Position numbers and translations under genes: made by a program. Shown here one piece after another: positions 28,579 through 38,425 of a stretch of DNA of 64,000 bases. How positions within the stretch are numbered: position 1 is the first letter of the stretch; each line of letters starts with the position of its first letter. The DNA comes from Maritimibacter sp. (GTDB taxonomy: Bacteria > Pseudomonadota > Alphaproteobacteria > Rhodobacterales > Rhodobacteraceae), in NCBI GenBank assembly GCA_002695005.1, contig NZNT01000015.1, positions 389,047-453,046 on the forward strand, read 5' to 3'. Below the pieces are notes generated by a model, which saw nothing but the letters and a program-made list of their open reading frames with translations, made no database searches and was not told where the DNA came from.

Positions 28579-28602
28579 GGCCGCCACCTTTGGCGGTCTT
28601 TT
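28579..28602 (+). promoter_or_regulatory. Hairpin plus T-run in the leader of the gene at 28616
   Basis: GGCCGCCA-CCTT-TGGCGGTC (one G-T pair) is followed by TTTT and lies only a few bases before the Shine-Dalgarno of the downstream gene. It has the form of a rho-independent terminator but no plus-strand gene ends here. It could be an attenuator, a 5'-end stabiliser, or the end of a small transcript. Confidence 0.35.
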
Positions 28603-28615
28603 GGGAGGGCATCAC

Positions 28616-29551
28616 ATGGGCCGTGGGATCATCGCGTTAATCGTCGTCGCTGTGCTGGCTGTCGGGGGCTATGTCCTCCTGTCGCCGGACGAGGAAGCGA
28701 CAGGGATGCGCGACGCGGTATCGGATGCCGCCGAGGACGCGCAGGAGGCGGCGGGCGAAGCCGTGGAGCAAGTCACCGGTGACACGCCGGAGCCGGATGA
28801 GACCCCGCCGTCGGCGGCCGAGGAAGCCGCGAACGCGGCGCGTGAGGCGGCCGGCGCCGAGACCGACGGTGAGCGGACGCAGGAGATGGTCGACGGCGTG
28901 GCCGAGAGCCTGCGCTCGATGGCCAACGAGGCCGCGGAAGATGCCGAAGAAGCGGCAGGTCAAGCGGAGGACGCGGCGGAGGCCGCCGTGGACGCCGCAG
29001 GAGACTCGGCAGAGGTGGCGAGCGAAGCTGCCGAGGATGCGGGTGCCGCCGTCGAGGACGCCGGGGCCGCGCTGGCCGAGACCGTCGAAGCCGCCGAAGA
29101 GGCCGCAGAGCAGGCCGCGGCGGCGGCCGCGACGGCCGAGGCTGCCGCAGAGGGCGCCACCGATACCGCGCAGGCCGCCGCTGAAGGGGCCGCGTCGTTG
29201 GCCGAGGACGCCGCCGAAACGGCGCGCGAGGCCGCCGACCGGGCCGAGGATGCTGCCGAGGAAGGCGCAGCGCGCGCCGCGCGGGAAGCTGAAGAGGCCG
29301 CCCTCAACGCCGCTCAGGCCGCGAACCGCGCCGCTGAAACCGCGCGCAGCGTCGCGGGCGATCCCCCGACGCTGGAAGACTACCTGACCCGTGAAGGGTT
29401 CAATGCGGACGCGCTGAAACTGGTCGTGGCCCGCAGCGATCTGGACGAGGTGCAGAAAGCCTCGCTCACGGCCAAGCTGGAGGCCGCCGCCCGCGACGAG
29501 ACGCTGATCGACGCGGTTATCAGCGAGCTGGACGAGGCGCTCGACCCGTAA
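28616..29551 (+). CDS. Membrane-anchored Ala/Glu-rich helical protein
   Basis: The 311-residue protein starts with a single membrane helix (GRGIIALIVVAVLAVGGYVLL). About 215 residues follow that are mostly Ala, Glu and Asp in helical repeats such as AAEDAEEAAGQAEDAAEAAVD. A non-repetitive C-terminal segment of about 60 residues (PPTLEDYLTREGFNADALK) completes it. The positive N-terminus suggests an N-in topology with the long helix in the periplasm. Composition resembles the acidic region of the OmpA-like protein at 24058. I know no function. The ATG at 28616 follows GGGAGG, and a strong terminator ends the gene. Confidence 0.75.
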   Translation: MGRGIIALIVVAVLAVGGYVLLSPDEEATGMRDAVSDAAEDAQEAAGEAVEQVTGDTPEPDETPPSAAEEAANAAREAAGAETDGERTQEMVDGVAESLRSMANEAAEDAEEAAGQAEDAAEAAVDAAGDSAEVASEAAEDAGAAVEDAGAALAETVEAAEEAAEQAAAAAATAEAAAEGATDTAQAAAEGAASLAEDAAETAREAADRAEDAAEEGAARAAREAEEAALNAAQAANRAAETARSVAGDPPTLEDYLTREGFNADALKLVVARSDLDEVQKASLTAKLEAAARDETLIDAVISELDEALDP

Positions 29552-29556
29552 AAAGA

Positions 29557-29586
29557 AAAGCCGCCGCAAGGGGTTGCGGCGGCTTT
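29557..29586. terminator. Bidirectional terminator between convergent genes
   Basis: AAAGCCGCCGCAA-GGGG-TTGCGGCGGCTTT is a perfect 13-bp stem with A and T flanks. It lies between the Ala/Glu-rich protein gene and the convergent ferredoxin-NADP reductase gene. Confidence 0.93.
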
Positions 29587-29609
29587 CCGATGTCTTGCCT
29601 CAACAAGGA

Positions 29610-30461
29610 TCAGTCGAGGAAAGCCTTTTCGACAACGTAGTGCTTGGGGTCCGAATTCGCCCCTTCCTCAAGCCCGTAGCCTTCGAGCATTTCCTTGAGT
29701 TCGAGGTTGAAGGCGAGGTTGCCGCAGATCATCGCGCGGTCGGTCTCAGGATTGAGCGGCTCGACCCCGAGGTCGGCGAACGCCTCGCCCGAGCGCATGA
29801 GGTCGGTGATCCGTCCCATCTTGACGCTCTCTTCGCGGGTCGTCGTCGGGTAGTATTTCAGCTTGGCGAGGTTCTCTTCCCCGATCAGCTCGGCCAGCAG
29901 TTCGTCGCTCTTGATCTGTTCGATCATCTCGGCACCATAGACCAGCTCGCCCGCCTCGCGGCAGGTGTGAGTGATGATGACCTCGTCATAATCCTCATAG
30001 GTCTGTGGATCACGCAGGAGCGAGGCGAACGGGGCGAACCCCGTGCCGGTGGCGAAGAACCAGATCCGCTTGCCGGGCAGCAGCGCGTCATGGACGAGCG
30101 TGCCGACGGGCTTGGGCCGCAGGATGATCTCGTCGCCCGGCTGGATGTGCTGAAGTTTCGAGGTCAGCGGGCCGTCCTGCACCTTGATCGAATAGAACTC
30201 CAGCTCCTCGTCCCAGGACGGCGAGGCGATGGAATAGGCGCGCAGAAGCGGTTTCTGCTTGCCCGTCTCGGGGTCCGGATCGCCCATCAGGCCGATCATC
30301 ACGAACTCGCCCGAGCGAAAGCGCAGGCTTGCGGGCCGGGTGCAGCGGAAGGAGAACAGCCGGTCGGTCCAGTGCTTGACCTCGGTCACGGTCTGGGCGT
30401 CGGGCAGGGTGGGAACGGGTTTGATCTTCTGTGCGTCGGTCACTGGGGTCACATCGTTCAT
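29610..30461 (-). CDS. fpr: Ferredoxin-NADP+ reductase
   Basis: This flavoenzyme moves electrons between NADPH and ferredoxin. The 283-residue protein has the FAD motif LLRAYSIASPSW, the NADP-binding FFATGTGFAPFASLLRD, and the bacterial-type C-terminus HYVVEKAFLD. It lies downstream of DUF934, cysH, cysI and DUF2849 on the same strand, separated from DUF934 by 64 bp. The position suggests that it supplies electrons to the sulfite reductase, which lacks a flavoprotein partner here. It can also be a general stress-related Fpr. Confidence 0.93.
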   Translation of the reverse strand: MNDVTPVTDAQKIKPVPTLPDAQTVTEVKHWTDRLFSFRCTRPASLRFRSGEFVMIGLMGDPDPETGKQKPLLRAYSIASPSWDEELEFYSIKVQDGPLTSKLQHIQPGDEIILRPKPVGTLVHDALLPGKRIWFFATGTGFAPFASLLRDPQTYEDYDEVIITHTCREAGELVYGAEMIEQIKSDELLAELIGEENLAKLKYYPTTTREESVKMGRITDLMRSGEAFADLGVEPLNPETDRAMICGNLAFNLELKEMLEGYGLEEGANSDPKHYVVEKAFLD

Positions 30462-30525
30462 AAGAATTGCGGGGGCCTAAGCCCCCGTCCTCTCGTCAGG
30501 CTATACAGGAGGTTGTGCTGCGCGA

Positions 30526-30945
30526 CTACCCGCGCAGCCGCGACTGATGGTCATAGGACTGCCAGTCGGCGCGGAAGAGCCATTGCTCCTCCGGCTGGCG
30601 GGCGGCGAGCGCCTCGGTGATCTCCACCTCGTCGAAGCCCGCGCGGCGCGCCATCGCGTATTGATCCGCGATGAGACCGGCACCGGCGCGCAGGCGCCCG
30701 GTGTAGCCCATGAGGCGCAGCGACTTGGCCGTGGTGAACCCGCGCCCGTCGGCGAAAGAACCGAAGGAGATGCGGATCGCGCGCGCAGCCATGAGCAGGT
30801 CGCGATGCGCGTTGAGGTCATCGTCCGGAGTCACGTCGATGCCGCAGTCCTCACAGCCCGCACCGGCGGAGATGCCTTCCAGCGACACGAAGCCGCCGGT
30901 GAAATCGTCGGGGCCGAAGCCCGTGTCGGTCACGAGGGTCGTCAT
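30526..30945 (-). CDS. DUF934 protein of the sulfur assimilation operon
   Basis: The 139-residue protein matches the DUF934 family by overall pattern, notably AARAIRISFGSFADGRGFTTAKSLR and AGFDEVEIT. Members are encoded next to sulfite reductase and CysH in many proteobacteria, and a role in sulfite reduction, perhaps electron delivery, has been proposed. The start at 30945 overlaps the cysH stop by 4 bp (ATGA). It has cysteines in the early CEDCGID segment but no recognised cofactor motif. Confidence 0.82.
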   Translation of the reverse strand: MTTLVTDTGFGPDDFTGGFVSLEGISAGAGCEDCGIDVTPDDDLNAHRDLLMAARAIRISFGSFADGRGFTTAKSLRLMGYTGRLRAGAGLIADQYAMARRAGFDEVEITEALAARQPEEQWLFRADWQSYDHQSRLRG

Positions 30946-31656
30946 CCGCGCACCACCTTTCCGTCGATGAAGTGAATTCCGCATTCTTCCTTGTCCTGCC
31001 CGCGCCAGCGTCCGGCACGGGGGTCTTCGCCCGGTTTCGTGGCCGAGGTGCAGGGCGCACAGCCGACCGAGGCAAAGCCCTTGGCGGTCAGCGGATGGTT
31101 CGGGAGGCCGTGCGATTTCATGTAATCGCGAAGCTCCTGCCCGGACCAATGGGCGAGCGGGTTGAACTTGAGCCGGTCGCCTTCGATCTCGGCAAGATCG
31201 AGTTGCGCGCGCTGGCCACCGTGGACCCGCTTTCGCCCGGTGATCCAGCCGTCGAACGGCGTCAGTGCGCGCTCCAGCGGCAGAACCTTGCGGATGTCGC
31301 AGCAGGCGTCGGTATTGCCGACATGCAGGCGGTTGAACGGGTCCTTGGCGGCCAGGTCTTCCGGCGCGGGCCGCACGAGTTGCACGTTCGTCAGGCCGAG
31401 GATCAGGGCCACGTCCTTCTGATAATCGAGCGTCTCGGGAAACAGCATCCCGGTTTCGAGAAACAGAACCGGCGCGCTCTGGTCCACGCGGCTCACCATG
31501 TCGAGCAGAACGATGGACTCGGTCCCGAAGGACGACACCAGTGCGACATGGCCATTTTCGGTCAGCGCGGCTTCGACGACGCCCTGGGCGTCCATCGGAT
31601 CGAACCGGTCATTGATCCGGCGGGCCACCTCGTGACGGTCGGGATATGCGAGAGCT

Positions 31657-31667
<11 letters not shown>
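30942..31667 (-). CDS. cysH: Phosphoadenylyl/adenylyl sulfate reductase
   Basis: CysH reduces activated sulfate to sulfite using thioredoxin. The 241-residue protein has the SSFGTESIVLLDM nucleotide-binding loop. It also has the cysteine pairs ACCDIRK and CAPC plus a C-terminal ECGIH. The CC and CxxC pairs bind a [4Fe-4S] cluster in enzymes that use adenylyl sulfate (APS) rather than PAPS, so APS is the likely substrate. The start at 31667 overlaps the cysI end by 11 bp. The name cysH is kept for the family. Confidence 0.93.
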
Positions 31668-33317
<1,650 letters not shown>

Positions 33318-33318
<1 letters not shown>

Positions 33319-33617
33319 CAGGCGATCCCCCAGGACTTGCGGGCCGGGGCCGACGGGCCGGCGGCCCGGAAGCTCTCGCGGAAGTGGTTGGGAACCGGGC
33401 CCGCGTCGGTGTTGTCGGCGGGGGCAAGGTAGGCACCCACGGCGATTTCCGGCTGGCTCTCGGCGAGCGTCAGACGCTCCTCGGCGCGCTCGGCGTCGGT
33501 GATGAATTCGGCCTCGGTCATGGACGAGACCCACTTGCCGTCGGCGGCAAGGTAGATGACGGCACCCGACAGCAGATCGTTCGCGCTGACGATACCGGGC
33601 TGGAAGCGTTTGGCCAT
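33318..33617 (-). CDS. DUF2849 protein of the sulfur assimilation operon
   Basis: The 99-residue protein resembles DUF2849, a small family encoded just upstream of sulfite reductase in alphaproteobacteria. Visible features are MAKRFQPGIVSANDLLSGAV at the start and the segment AADGKWV. It is the first gene of the operon DUF2849-cysI-cysH-DUF934-fpr. The ATG at 33617 has GAAGAGG upstream. Function is unproven; a partner or electron-transfer role with the reductase is inferred from context only. Confidence 0.8.
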
Positions 33618-33767
33618 GGATTTTGCCTCTTCGCGGTGTTGCTTGCGTTGCCCATAGATATAGGACACTTTCCCGAAACCGGACTAGGTGCGGCGGCGAA
33701 TAAGGACGCCTGTTCTGCCTGTGCCATCTGATCGGGTGATTGACCCATGAAAGGGGAGTGTCGCAGG

Positions 33768-34232
33768 ATGACGTTACGGCTGGATGACATCGACCGGAAA
33801 ATCCTCAACGAATTACAGGAGGATGCGAGCCAGTCGCTCGACGTGATCGCGGGAAAAGTCGGCTCGTCCAAGACCCCGGTCTGGAACCGGATTCGCAAGA
33901 TGCGCGAGGGTGGCGTGATCGGGGCGCAGACCGTGATCGTCGATGCTGAGAAACTGGGGTTCGAGGCCTGTTTCTTCGTTCTGATCCGCACCTCCGAGCA
34001 TGAGGCCGCGTGGCAGGACAAGTTCCTTGCCACCCTGCGGGCCCGGCCCGAGGTGATGGAGGCGCACCGGCTGGCGGGCGAGATCGACTACATCCTCAAG
34101 GTCCGCGTCGCGAATGCCCGTGCCTATGACGAATTCTATCAGGCGCTGATCTCCGAGGTGAAGATCTTCAACGTCACCGCGCTCCTCTCGATGGAGGAGA
34201 TCAAGTTCACCACGCAGTTGCCGCTTGTATGA
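33768..34232 (+). CDS. Lrp/AsnC family transcriptional regulator
   Basis: The 154-residue protein has an N-terminal helix-turn-helix (LDDIDRKILNELQEDASQSL, then VGSSKTPVWNRIRKM) and a C-terminal RAM ligand-binding domain (HRLAGEIDYILKVRV). It is divergent from the sulfur operon, whose first gene starts 150 bp away, so it probably responds to a sulfur metabolite or cysteine and controls that operon. The ATG at 33768 is chosen because conserved sequence begins there; an in-frame ATG at 33747 would add seven residues. Confidence 0.9.
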   Translation: MTLRLDDIDRKILNELQEDASQSLDVIAGKVGSSKTPVWNRIRKMREGGVIGAQTVIVDAEKLGFEACFFVLIRTSEHEAAWQDKFLATLRARPEVMEAHRLAGEIDYILKVRVANARAYDEFYQALISEVKIFNVTALLSMEEIKFTTQLPLV

Positions 34233-34238
34233 CGGCGA

Positions 34239-34754
34239 TCAGCGCTTTGAAATCGTGACGTTTTTCGTGACGCGGGCCGAGGTAAGCTGAAGCCCCGGCA
34301 TGACCTGGATCAGGTGCTGACGCCCCTTGAAGCTGAGCTGGAACAGCCGCATCGGCGCGGGGCCGGTAAGCTGCGTGACATAAGCGCCATCGGCCAGCCT
34401 GCGCGCCTCGATCAGGGCAGCGGGTTTGCCGAACATCGCCTGCGCGCGCCAATCGCGCACCAGCATCTTCTGACGCGCCGAAATCACGATGTCGCGCCCA
34501 TCCCCGTTCTCGTCCAGAACCGACGGGCGGATGCGCACAACCTCTGCCATCGGGACCGTGCGGACCGTGACGTTTTCGAGCGTCACGACGCCCCGGTCAT
34601 AGGTGATGATGCCGTCGCCGGGCGTAAGAAACTCGACCGGGATCGACCCGTCCGTTGTCATCACGTTGGTGCCGAGGCCGAGGCCCGAACGGCACAGGGG
34701 GATCGTGACGCGAAGGGGCTGTCCCTGCGCGACCCGAGACATGATCTGGGTCAT
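34239..34754 (-). CDS. Stand-alone Hint-domain protein
   Basis: The 171-residue protein resembles the Hint (hedgehog/intein) domain proteins common in Rhodobacterales, with LGTNVMTTDGSIPVEFLTPG near residue 27 and a later SARQKMLVRDWRA segment. The position where self-splicing or self-cleaving Hint domains have a nucleophilic Cys or Ser appears as GT preceded by Leu, so autoprocessing is doubtful. It is transcribed toward the Lrp gene. No partner is obvious, although the RTX protein at 59453 belongs to a class that sometimes carries Hint domains. Confidence 0.75.
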   Translation of the reverse strand: MTQIMSRVAQGQPLRVTIPLCRSGLGLGTNVMTTDGSIPVEFLTPGDGIITYDRGVVTLENVTVRTVPMAEVVRIRPSVLDENGDGRDIVISARQKMLVRDWRAQAMFGKPAALIEARRLADGAYVTQLTGPAPMRLFQLSFKGRQHLIQVMPGLQLTSARVTKNVTISKR

Positions 34755-34891
34755 GGTGTTACCTGCTCAATTTTGCCTGTTTATTTTTCTCCAGCCTAAC
34801 CAAACAAAGGGTTAAGCGCCAAGAAAAAACGGCAAAATCTTGGCGATAGGCTCTCGCCAGCGCCCATCCGTGATGCTAAATCCACGCCCGT

Positions 34892-34976
34892 GCGGGTGTG
34901 GCGGAACTGGTAGACGCACCAGATTTAGGTTCTGGCGCCGCGAGGCGTGGGGGTTCGAGTCCCTTCACCCGCACCA
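34892..34976 (+). tRNA. tRNA-Leu(TAG)
   Basis: The 85-base gene folds as a class II tRNA. The acceptor GCGGGTG (34892-34898) pairs with CACCCGC (34966-34972), followed by discriminator A and an encoded CCA. The anticodon arm ACCAG-ATTTAGGT-TCTGG presents TAG, reading CUA and related Leu codons. A long variable arm and GGTTCGAGTCC T-arm are present. An inverted repeat (CGCCAAG/CTTGGCG, 34817-34845) lies upstream. Confidence 0.96.
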
Positions 34977-34995
34977 TTTCAGACAAGGCGTTTTC

Positions 34996-36276
34996 ATGCC
35001 GCGCATTCTGTTTTCCACGATCGGTTCGCTCGGCGACCTCTATCCCTTGCTGTCCGTCGCCATCGCCCTGCGTGCGCGCGGGGCCGAATGTCTGTTTGCC
35101 GTCCATGCCGATCAGGCGCCGCTTGTCGAAGACGAGGGGTTCGCAACCATGCCGAACCTCTATGGGTTGGAGGGCACGGCGGATACGCTGGGACTGTCCG
35201 AGGCAGAGCTGATCCGAAAAACCTTCGACGATCCGCAGTTCCTGTTCCGCGAAATCCTGCCCTTCGACCTTGCCAACGTAACGCGGCAGGTGCGCGACTG
35301 GATGGGCGAGGTCGATCTGGTCGCAACGACGTTTCAGGCCGAGGCCGCGAGGCTCGCCGCCGAGCTGGAAGGGGTGCCGGTCGCGAGCCTGATCCTCCAG
35401 CCGATGATGGTCTTCGACCCCTCGCAGCCGCCGGTCATCCCGTCCATGCCGCCGGTCATCGCCGCACCCGGTACGCTCGGTCGGCTGTGGAACGCAGGTG
35501 TGCTGCGGACCGGAATGGCGGGCATCCGTGCGATGCACGGCCACAGGGTGAACGCAGCCCGCCGCGAGCTTGGCCTGCCCAGGCATCGCGGCACGCCGTG
35601 GTTCGACAGTGGCGTGCGCCCGGTTCTGCGCCTTGGTCTCTATCCCTCGCTGCTGCATGACCATCCGCCCGTCGTGGATCCGCCGGTCACGGTGACGGGT
35701 TTCACGCCCTTTGAGGGCGACGCAGAGGGGCTGGACCCGGCGATTGCCGCCTTCCTCGACGCGGGCAGCGCGCCGGTCGTCTTCACCCTCGGCTCCAACG
35801 CGGAATACCTCGATCAGGATTTCTATGCCCAAAGCCTCGCTGCTGCGCGTCAGATCGGGCGGCGTGCCGTCCTGCTGACAGGTAAAGGCTGGGGCGGGGT
35901 GGCCGAGGGCGATGATGTCATCCAGCGGCCCTATGTCCCGCATCAGCACCTCTTCCCGCGTTCTGCCGCGATCGTTCACCACGGTGGCATCGGCACGTTC
36001 TGCCGCGCGCTGGAGGCGGGCAAGCCGCAACTTGTCGTGCCCTTCGGCACGGACCAGCCCGACAATGCCGCCCGGGCCGAACGCATGGGTCTGGCGCGCA
36101 CGCTGCCTGCCAAACGCTATTCGCAGGCGCGCGCAACCGAGGTGTTGGGACAGCTCCTCGCCACCTCACAGGCTGAGGCGAACGCGGAGCGCGCAGCCTA
36201 CCGGATGGCGCAGGAAGACGGGCCGGGCACCGCCGCCGAGGCCATCCTGAGCGCCCTGAGTGCGCGCCCCGCCTGA
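34996..36276 (+). CDS. GT1-family glycosyltransferase (UGT-like)
   Basis: The 426-residue protein has the two-domain GT-B pattern of UDP-glycosyltransferase-like enzymes. The N-terminal MPRILFSTIGSLGDLYPLL binds acceptor. The C-terminal domain has VVFTLGSNAEY and the donor-binding region YVPHQHLFPRSAAIVHHGG, then GTDQPDNAARAERMG. These families glycosylate lipids, sterols or secondary metabolites; the substrate is not readable here. The gene lies 19 bp downstream of tRNA-Leu and ends about 105 bp before tig. Confidence 0.85.
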   Translation: MPRILFSTIGSLGDLYPLLSVAIALRARGAECLFAVHADQAPLVEDEGFATMPNLYGLEGTADTLGLSEAELIRKTFDDPQFLFREILPFDLANVTRQVRDWMGEVDLVATTFQAEAARLAAELEGVPVASLILQPMMVFDPSQPPVIPSMPPVIAAPGTLGRLWNAGVLRTGMAGIRAMHGHRVNAARRELGLPRHRGTPWFDSGVRPVLRLGLYPSLLHDHPPVVDPPVTVTGFTPFEGDAEGLDPAIAAFLDAGSAPVVFTLGSNAEYLDQDFYAQSLAAARQIGRRAVLLTGKGWGGVAEGDDVIQRPYVPHQHLFPRSAAIVHHGGIGTFCRALEAGKPQLVVPFGTDQPDNAARAERMGLARTLPAKRYSQARATEVLGQLLATSQAEANAERAAYRMAQEDGPGTAAEAILSALSARPA

Positions 36277-36381
36277 AATCCGGGCAAACCGCTTGCACCG
36301 CCCGCGCCGCGTCAATAGAAGGGCGAGAAATTTCCGGCGGCGCGACGCGTGCGCCCAATCTGCCTATGAAGGAAACCGAAG

Positions 36382-37713
36382 ATGAGCGTCACCGAGACCC
36401 AGAACGACGGCCTCAAGCGCGGCTACAAGATCGTGGTGCCTGCCTCCGATCTGGACGCGAAGGTCAACGAGAAACTGGCCGAAGCCCAGCCCGAAGTCGA
36501 GATGAAGGGCTTCCGCAAGGGCAAGGTGCCGATGGCCCTGTTGAAAAAGCAGTTCGGCCAGCGTGTGCTGGGCGAAGCGATGCAGGAAGCCGTCGACGGC
36601 GCCATGAACGACCACTTCGAGAAATCCGGCGACCGCCCCGCGATGCAGCCCGAGGTCAAGATGACCAACGAGGACTGGAAAGAGGGTGACGATGTCGAGG
36701 TCGAGATGTCCTATGAGGCGCTCCCCGATATCCCCGAGGTCGACCTCTCCGACCTGAAACTCGAGCGGCTCGTGGTCAAGGCCTCGGACGAGGAAGTGCA
36801 GGAAGCGCTGACCAACCTCGCCGAGAACGCCCAGAACTTCGAGAAGCGCAAGAAGGGCTCCAAGGCCAAGGACGGCGATCAGGTCGTGCTCGACTTCGTG
36901 GGCCGCGTGGATGGCGAGGAATTCGAAGGCGGCGCGGCGGATGACTTCCCGCTCGTGCTCGGCTCCGGCCAGTTCATTCCGGGCTTCGAAGAGCAGCTCG
37001 TGGGTGTGAAGGAAGGCGAGGAGAAAGACGTCCCCGTGACCTTCCCCGAGGAATACGGGGCCGAGGCGCTGGCCGGCAAGGAAGCCGTGTTCTCCTGCAC
37101 GATCAAGGAAGTGAAGGAGCCGAAGGCGGCCGAGATCGACGACGACCTCGCCCAGAAATACGGCGCCGAAAACCTCGACGCGCTCAAGGCGCAGGTCTCC
37201 GAGCGGTTGGAGGCCGAATACGCCGGTGCGGCGCGTCAGGTCATGAAGCGCGGCCTGCTCGACGCGCTCGACGGCAAGGTCTCCTTCGACCTGCCGCCCT
37301 CGCTGGTCGAGGCGGAAGCCAAGCAGATCGCCCACCAGCTGTGGCACGAGGAAAACCCCGACGTCGAAGGGCACGATCACCCCGAGATCGAGGTGAGCGA
37401 TGACGCCCAGAAACTCGCCGAGCGCCGCGTGCGCCTCGGGCTTCTGCTCGCCGACATCGGCCAGAAGGCCGAAGTCGAGGTGACGGATGCCGAGTTCACG
37501 CAGGCCGTGATGAATCAGGCCCGCCAGTACCCGGGGCAGGAGCGTCAGTTCTTCGACTTCGTCCAGCAGAACCCGCAGATGCGCCAGCAGATTCAGGCGC
37601 CGCTGTTCGAGGACAAGGTCGTGGATCACATCGCCGAAAGGGCTGAGGTGAGCGAAAAGGAAGTCTCGAAAGAAGAGCTTCAGACGGCCGTGGACAAACT
37701 CGACGACGAGTGA
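36382..37713 (+). CDS. tig: Trigger factor
   Basis: Trigger factor is the ribosome-associated chaperone and prolyl isomerase that meets nascent chains. The 443-residue protein has the ribosome-binding tail with signature [16 protein letters not shown] (residues about 45-60), a central FKBP-like domain ([21 protein letters not shown]) and a C-terminal helical chaperone domain. The usual clpP-clpX neighbours are absent. A strong terminator follows. Confidence 0.96.
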   Translation: MSVTETQNDGLKRGYKIVVPASDLDAKVNEKLAEAQPEVEMKGFRKGKVPMALLKKQFGQRVLGEAMQEAVDGAMNDHFEKSGDRPAMQPEVKMTNEDWKEGDDVEVEMSYEALPDIPEVDLSDLKLERLVVKASDEEVQEALTNLAENAQNFEKRKKGSKAKDGDQVVLDFVGRVDGEEFEGGAADDFPLVLGSGQFIPGFEEQLVGVKEGEEKDVPVTFPEEYGAEALAGKEAVFSCTIKEVKEPKAAEIDDDLAQKYGAENLDALKAQVSERLEAEYAGAARQVMKRGLLDALDGKVSFDLPPSLVEAEAKQIAHQLWHEENPDVEGHDHPEIEVSDDAQKLAERRVRLGLLLADIGQKAEVEVTDAEFTQAVMNQARQYPGQERQFFDFVQQNPQMRQQIQAPLFEDKVVDHIAERAEVSEKEVSKEELQTAVDKLDDE

Positions 37714-37737
37714 TCCGTCCCCGTGACGTTGCGTGAC

Positions 37738-37763
37738 AGGCCGCCCTCCGGGGCGGCCTTTTT
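37738..37763 (+). terminator. Terminator of tig
   Basis: AGGCCGCCC-TCCG-GGGCGGCCT forms a 9-bp stem followed by a T-run, 25 bp past the tig stop. Confidence 0.93.
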
Positions 37764-37799
37764 CGTGGGCGCTGCTAGGGTCGGGGCAAGGAGGATGCC

Positions 37800-38216
37800 A
37801 TGACCGATTACACAGGATTCGAAGGCGACGATTTCAACGGGTTCCGCGCGATCGACCGCGAGGGGCCGATCCATATGCTCAATCTCGTGAAGGTGCGCGA
37901 GACGGCGACTTACGAGGACGGACGCGAATGCCCCGGGGTCGAGGCCTACAAGGCCTACGGGCGCGACAGCGCACCGGTCTTTCAGCGCGTGGGCGGGCGG
38001 ATCGTGTGGTCCGGCAGGATGGAATTCATGCTCATCGGCCCGAGTGACGAGGACTGGGATTTCTGTTTCATTGCGGAATATCCGTCGGTCGATGCCTTCG
38101 TCGAGATGATCAAGGACCCGGTCTACCGGGAGGCGATGGCGCACCGGCAGGCGGCGGTGAAGACCTCGCGCCTCATCCGGATGGAGCCGGGCAAGGCCGC
38201 CGGCGGCTTCGGCTGA
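37800..38216 (+). CDS. DUF1330 family protein
   Basis: The 138-residue protein shows the dimeric alpha/beta-barrel pattern of DUF1330: IHMLNLVKVRETATYEDGRE, then AYKAYGRDSAPVFQRVGGRIVW, and FIAEYPSVDAFVEMIKDP. No catalytic assignment exists for most members. The ATG follows AAGGAGG. It ends in a region with the 11-bp tandem repeats and repeat copy C, convergent with the methyltransferase gene. Confidence 0.8.
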   Translation: MTDYTGFEGDDFNGFRAIDREGPIHMLNLVKVRETATYEDGRECPGVEAYKAYGRDSAPVFQRVGGRIVWSGRMEFMLIGPSDEDWDFCFIAEYPSVDAFVEMIKDPVYREAMAHRQAAVKTSRLIRMEPGKAAGGFG

Positions 38217-38232
38217 AACCCCTGAAAATGGC

Positions 38233-38287
38233 CGTGCACGGCGCGTACACAGGCTGTGCACAAACTGTACATACGCTGTGCATACGA
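38233..38287. repeat. Five tandem 11-bp repeats, consensus YGTRCAYANRC-like
   Basis: Five contiguous 11-base units can be read: CGTGCACGGCG, CGTACACAGGC, TGTGCACAAAC, TGTACATACGC and TGTGCATACGA. Each has a near-palindromic core YGTRCAYR, and one (TGTGCACA) is a perfect palindrome. A partial sixth core (CTGTGC) follows. The period is close to one helical turn, so all cores face one side of the DNA. The array lies 17 bp after the DUF1330 stop, in a convergent gap. It may be a binding array or an arrangement of short palindromes; no function is known to me. Confidence 0.7.
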
Positions 38288-38303
38288 CCCTGTGCCGGCG
38301 TCC

Positions 38304-38383
38304 GCTCTTCTTCGTTTCAGGAAACCTCGGGGGTTTGGGGGCAGCGCCCCCATTCCGCCTGAAATCTCGTCCGAGATTTCAGG
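38304..38383 (-). repeat. Dispersed intergenic repeat, copy C, with adjacent hairpin
   Basis: Read on the minus strand this is GGGGGCGCTGCCCCC followed by AAACCCCCGAGGTTTCCTG and AAACGAAGAAGAG, matching the family. On its far side CCTGAAATCTCG-TC-CGAGATTTCAGG (38358-38383) forms a 12-bp stem that could end transcription of the convergent DUF1330 and methyltransferase genes. Confidence 0.65.
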
Positions 38384-38425
38384 CTCCCAAAGCGCGCGCC
38401 CCCGGGCGCGCACCGCTGTCGACCA

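Noticed and set aside
38233..38287. CRISPR-like array
   Set aside because: The units are 11 bp and contiguous with no spacers, and there are no cas genes.
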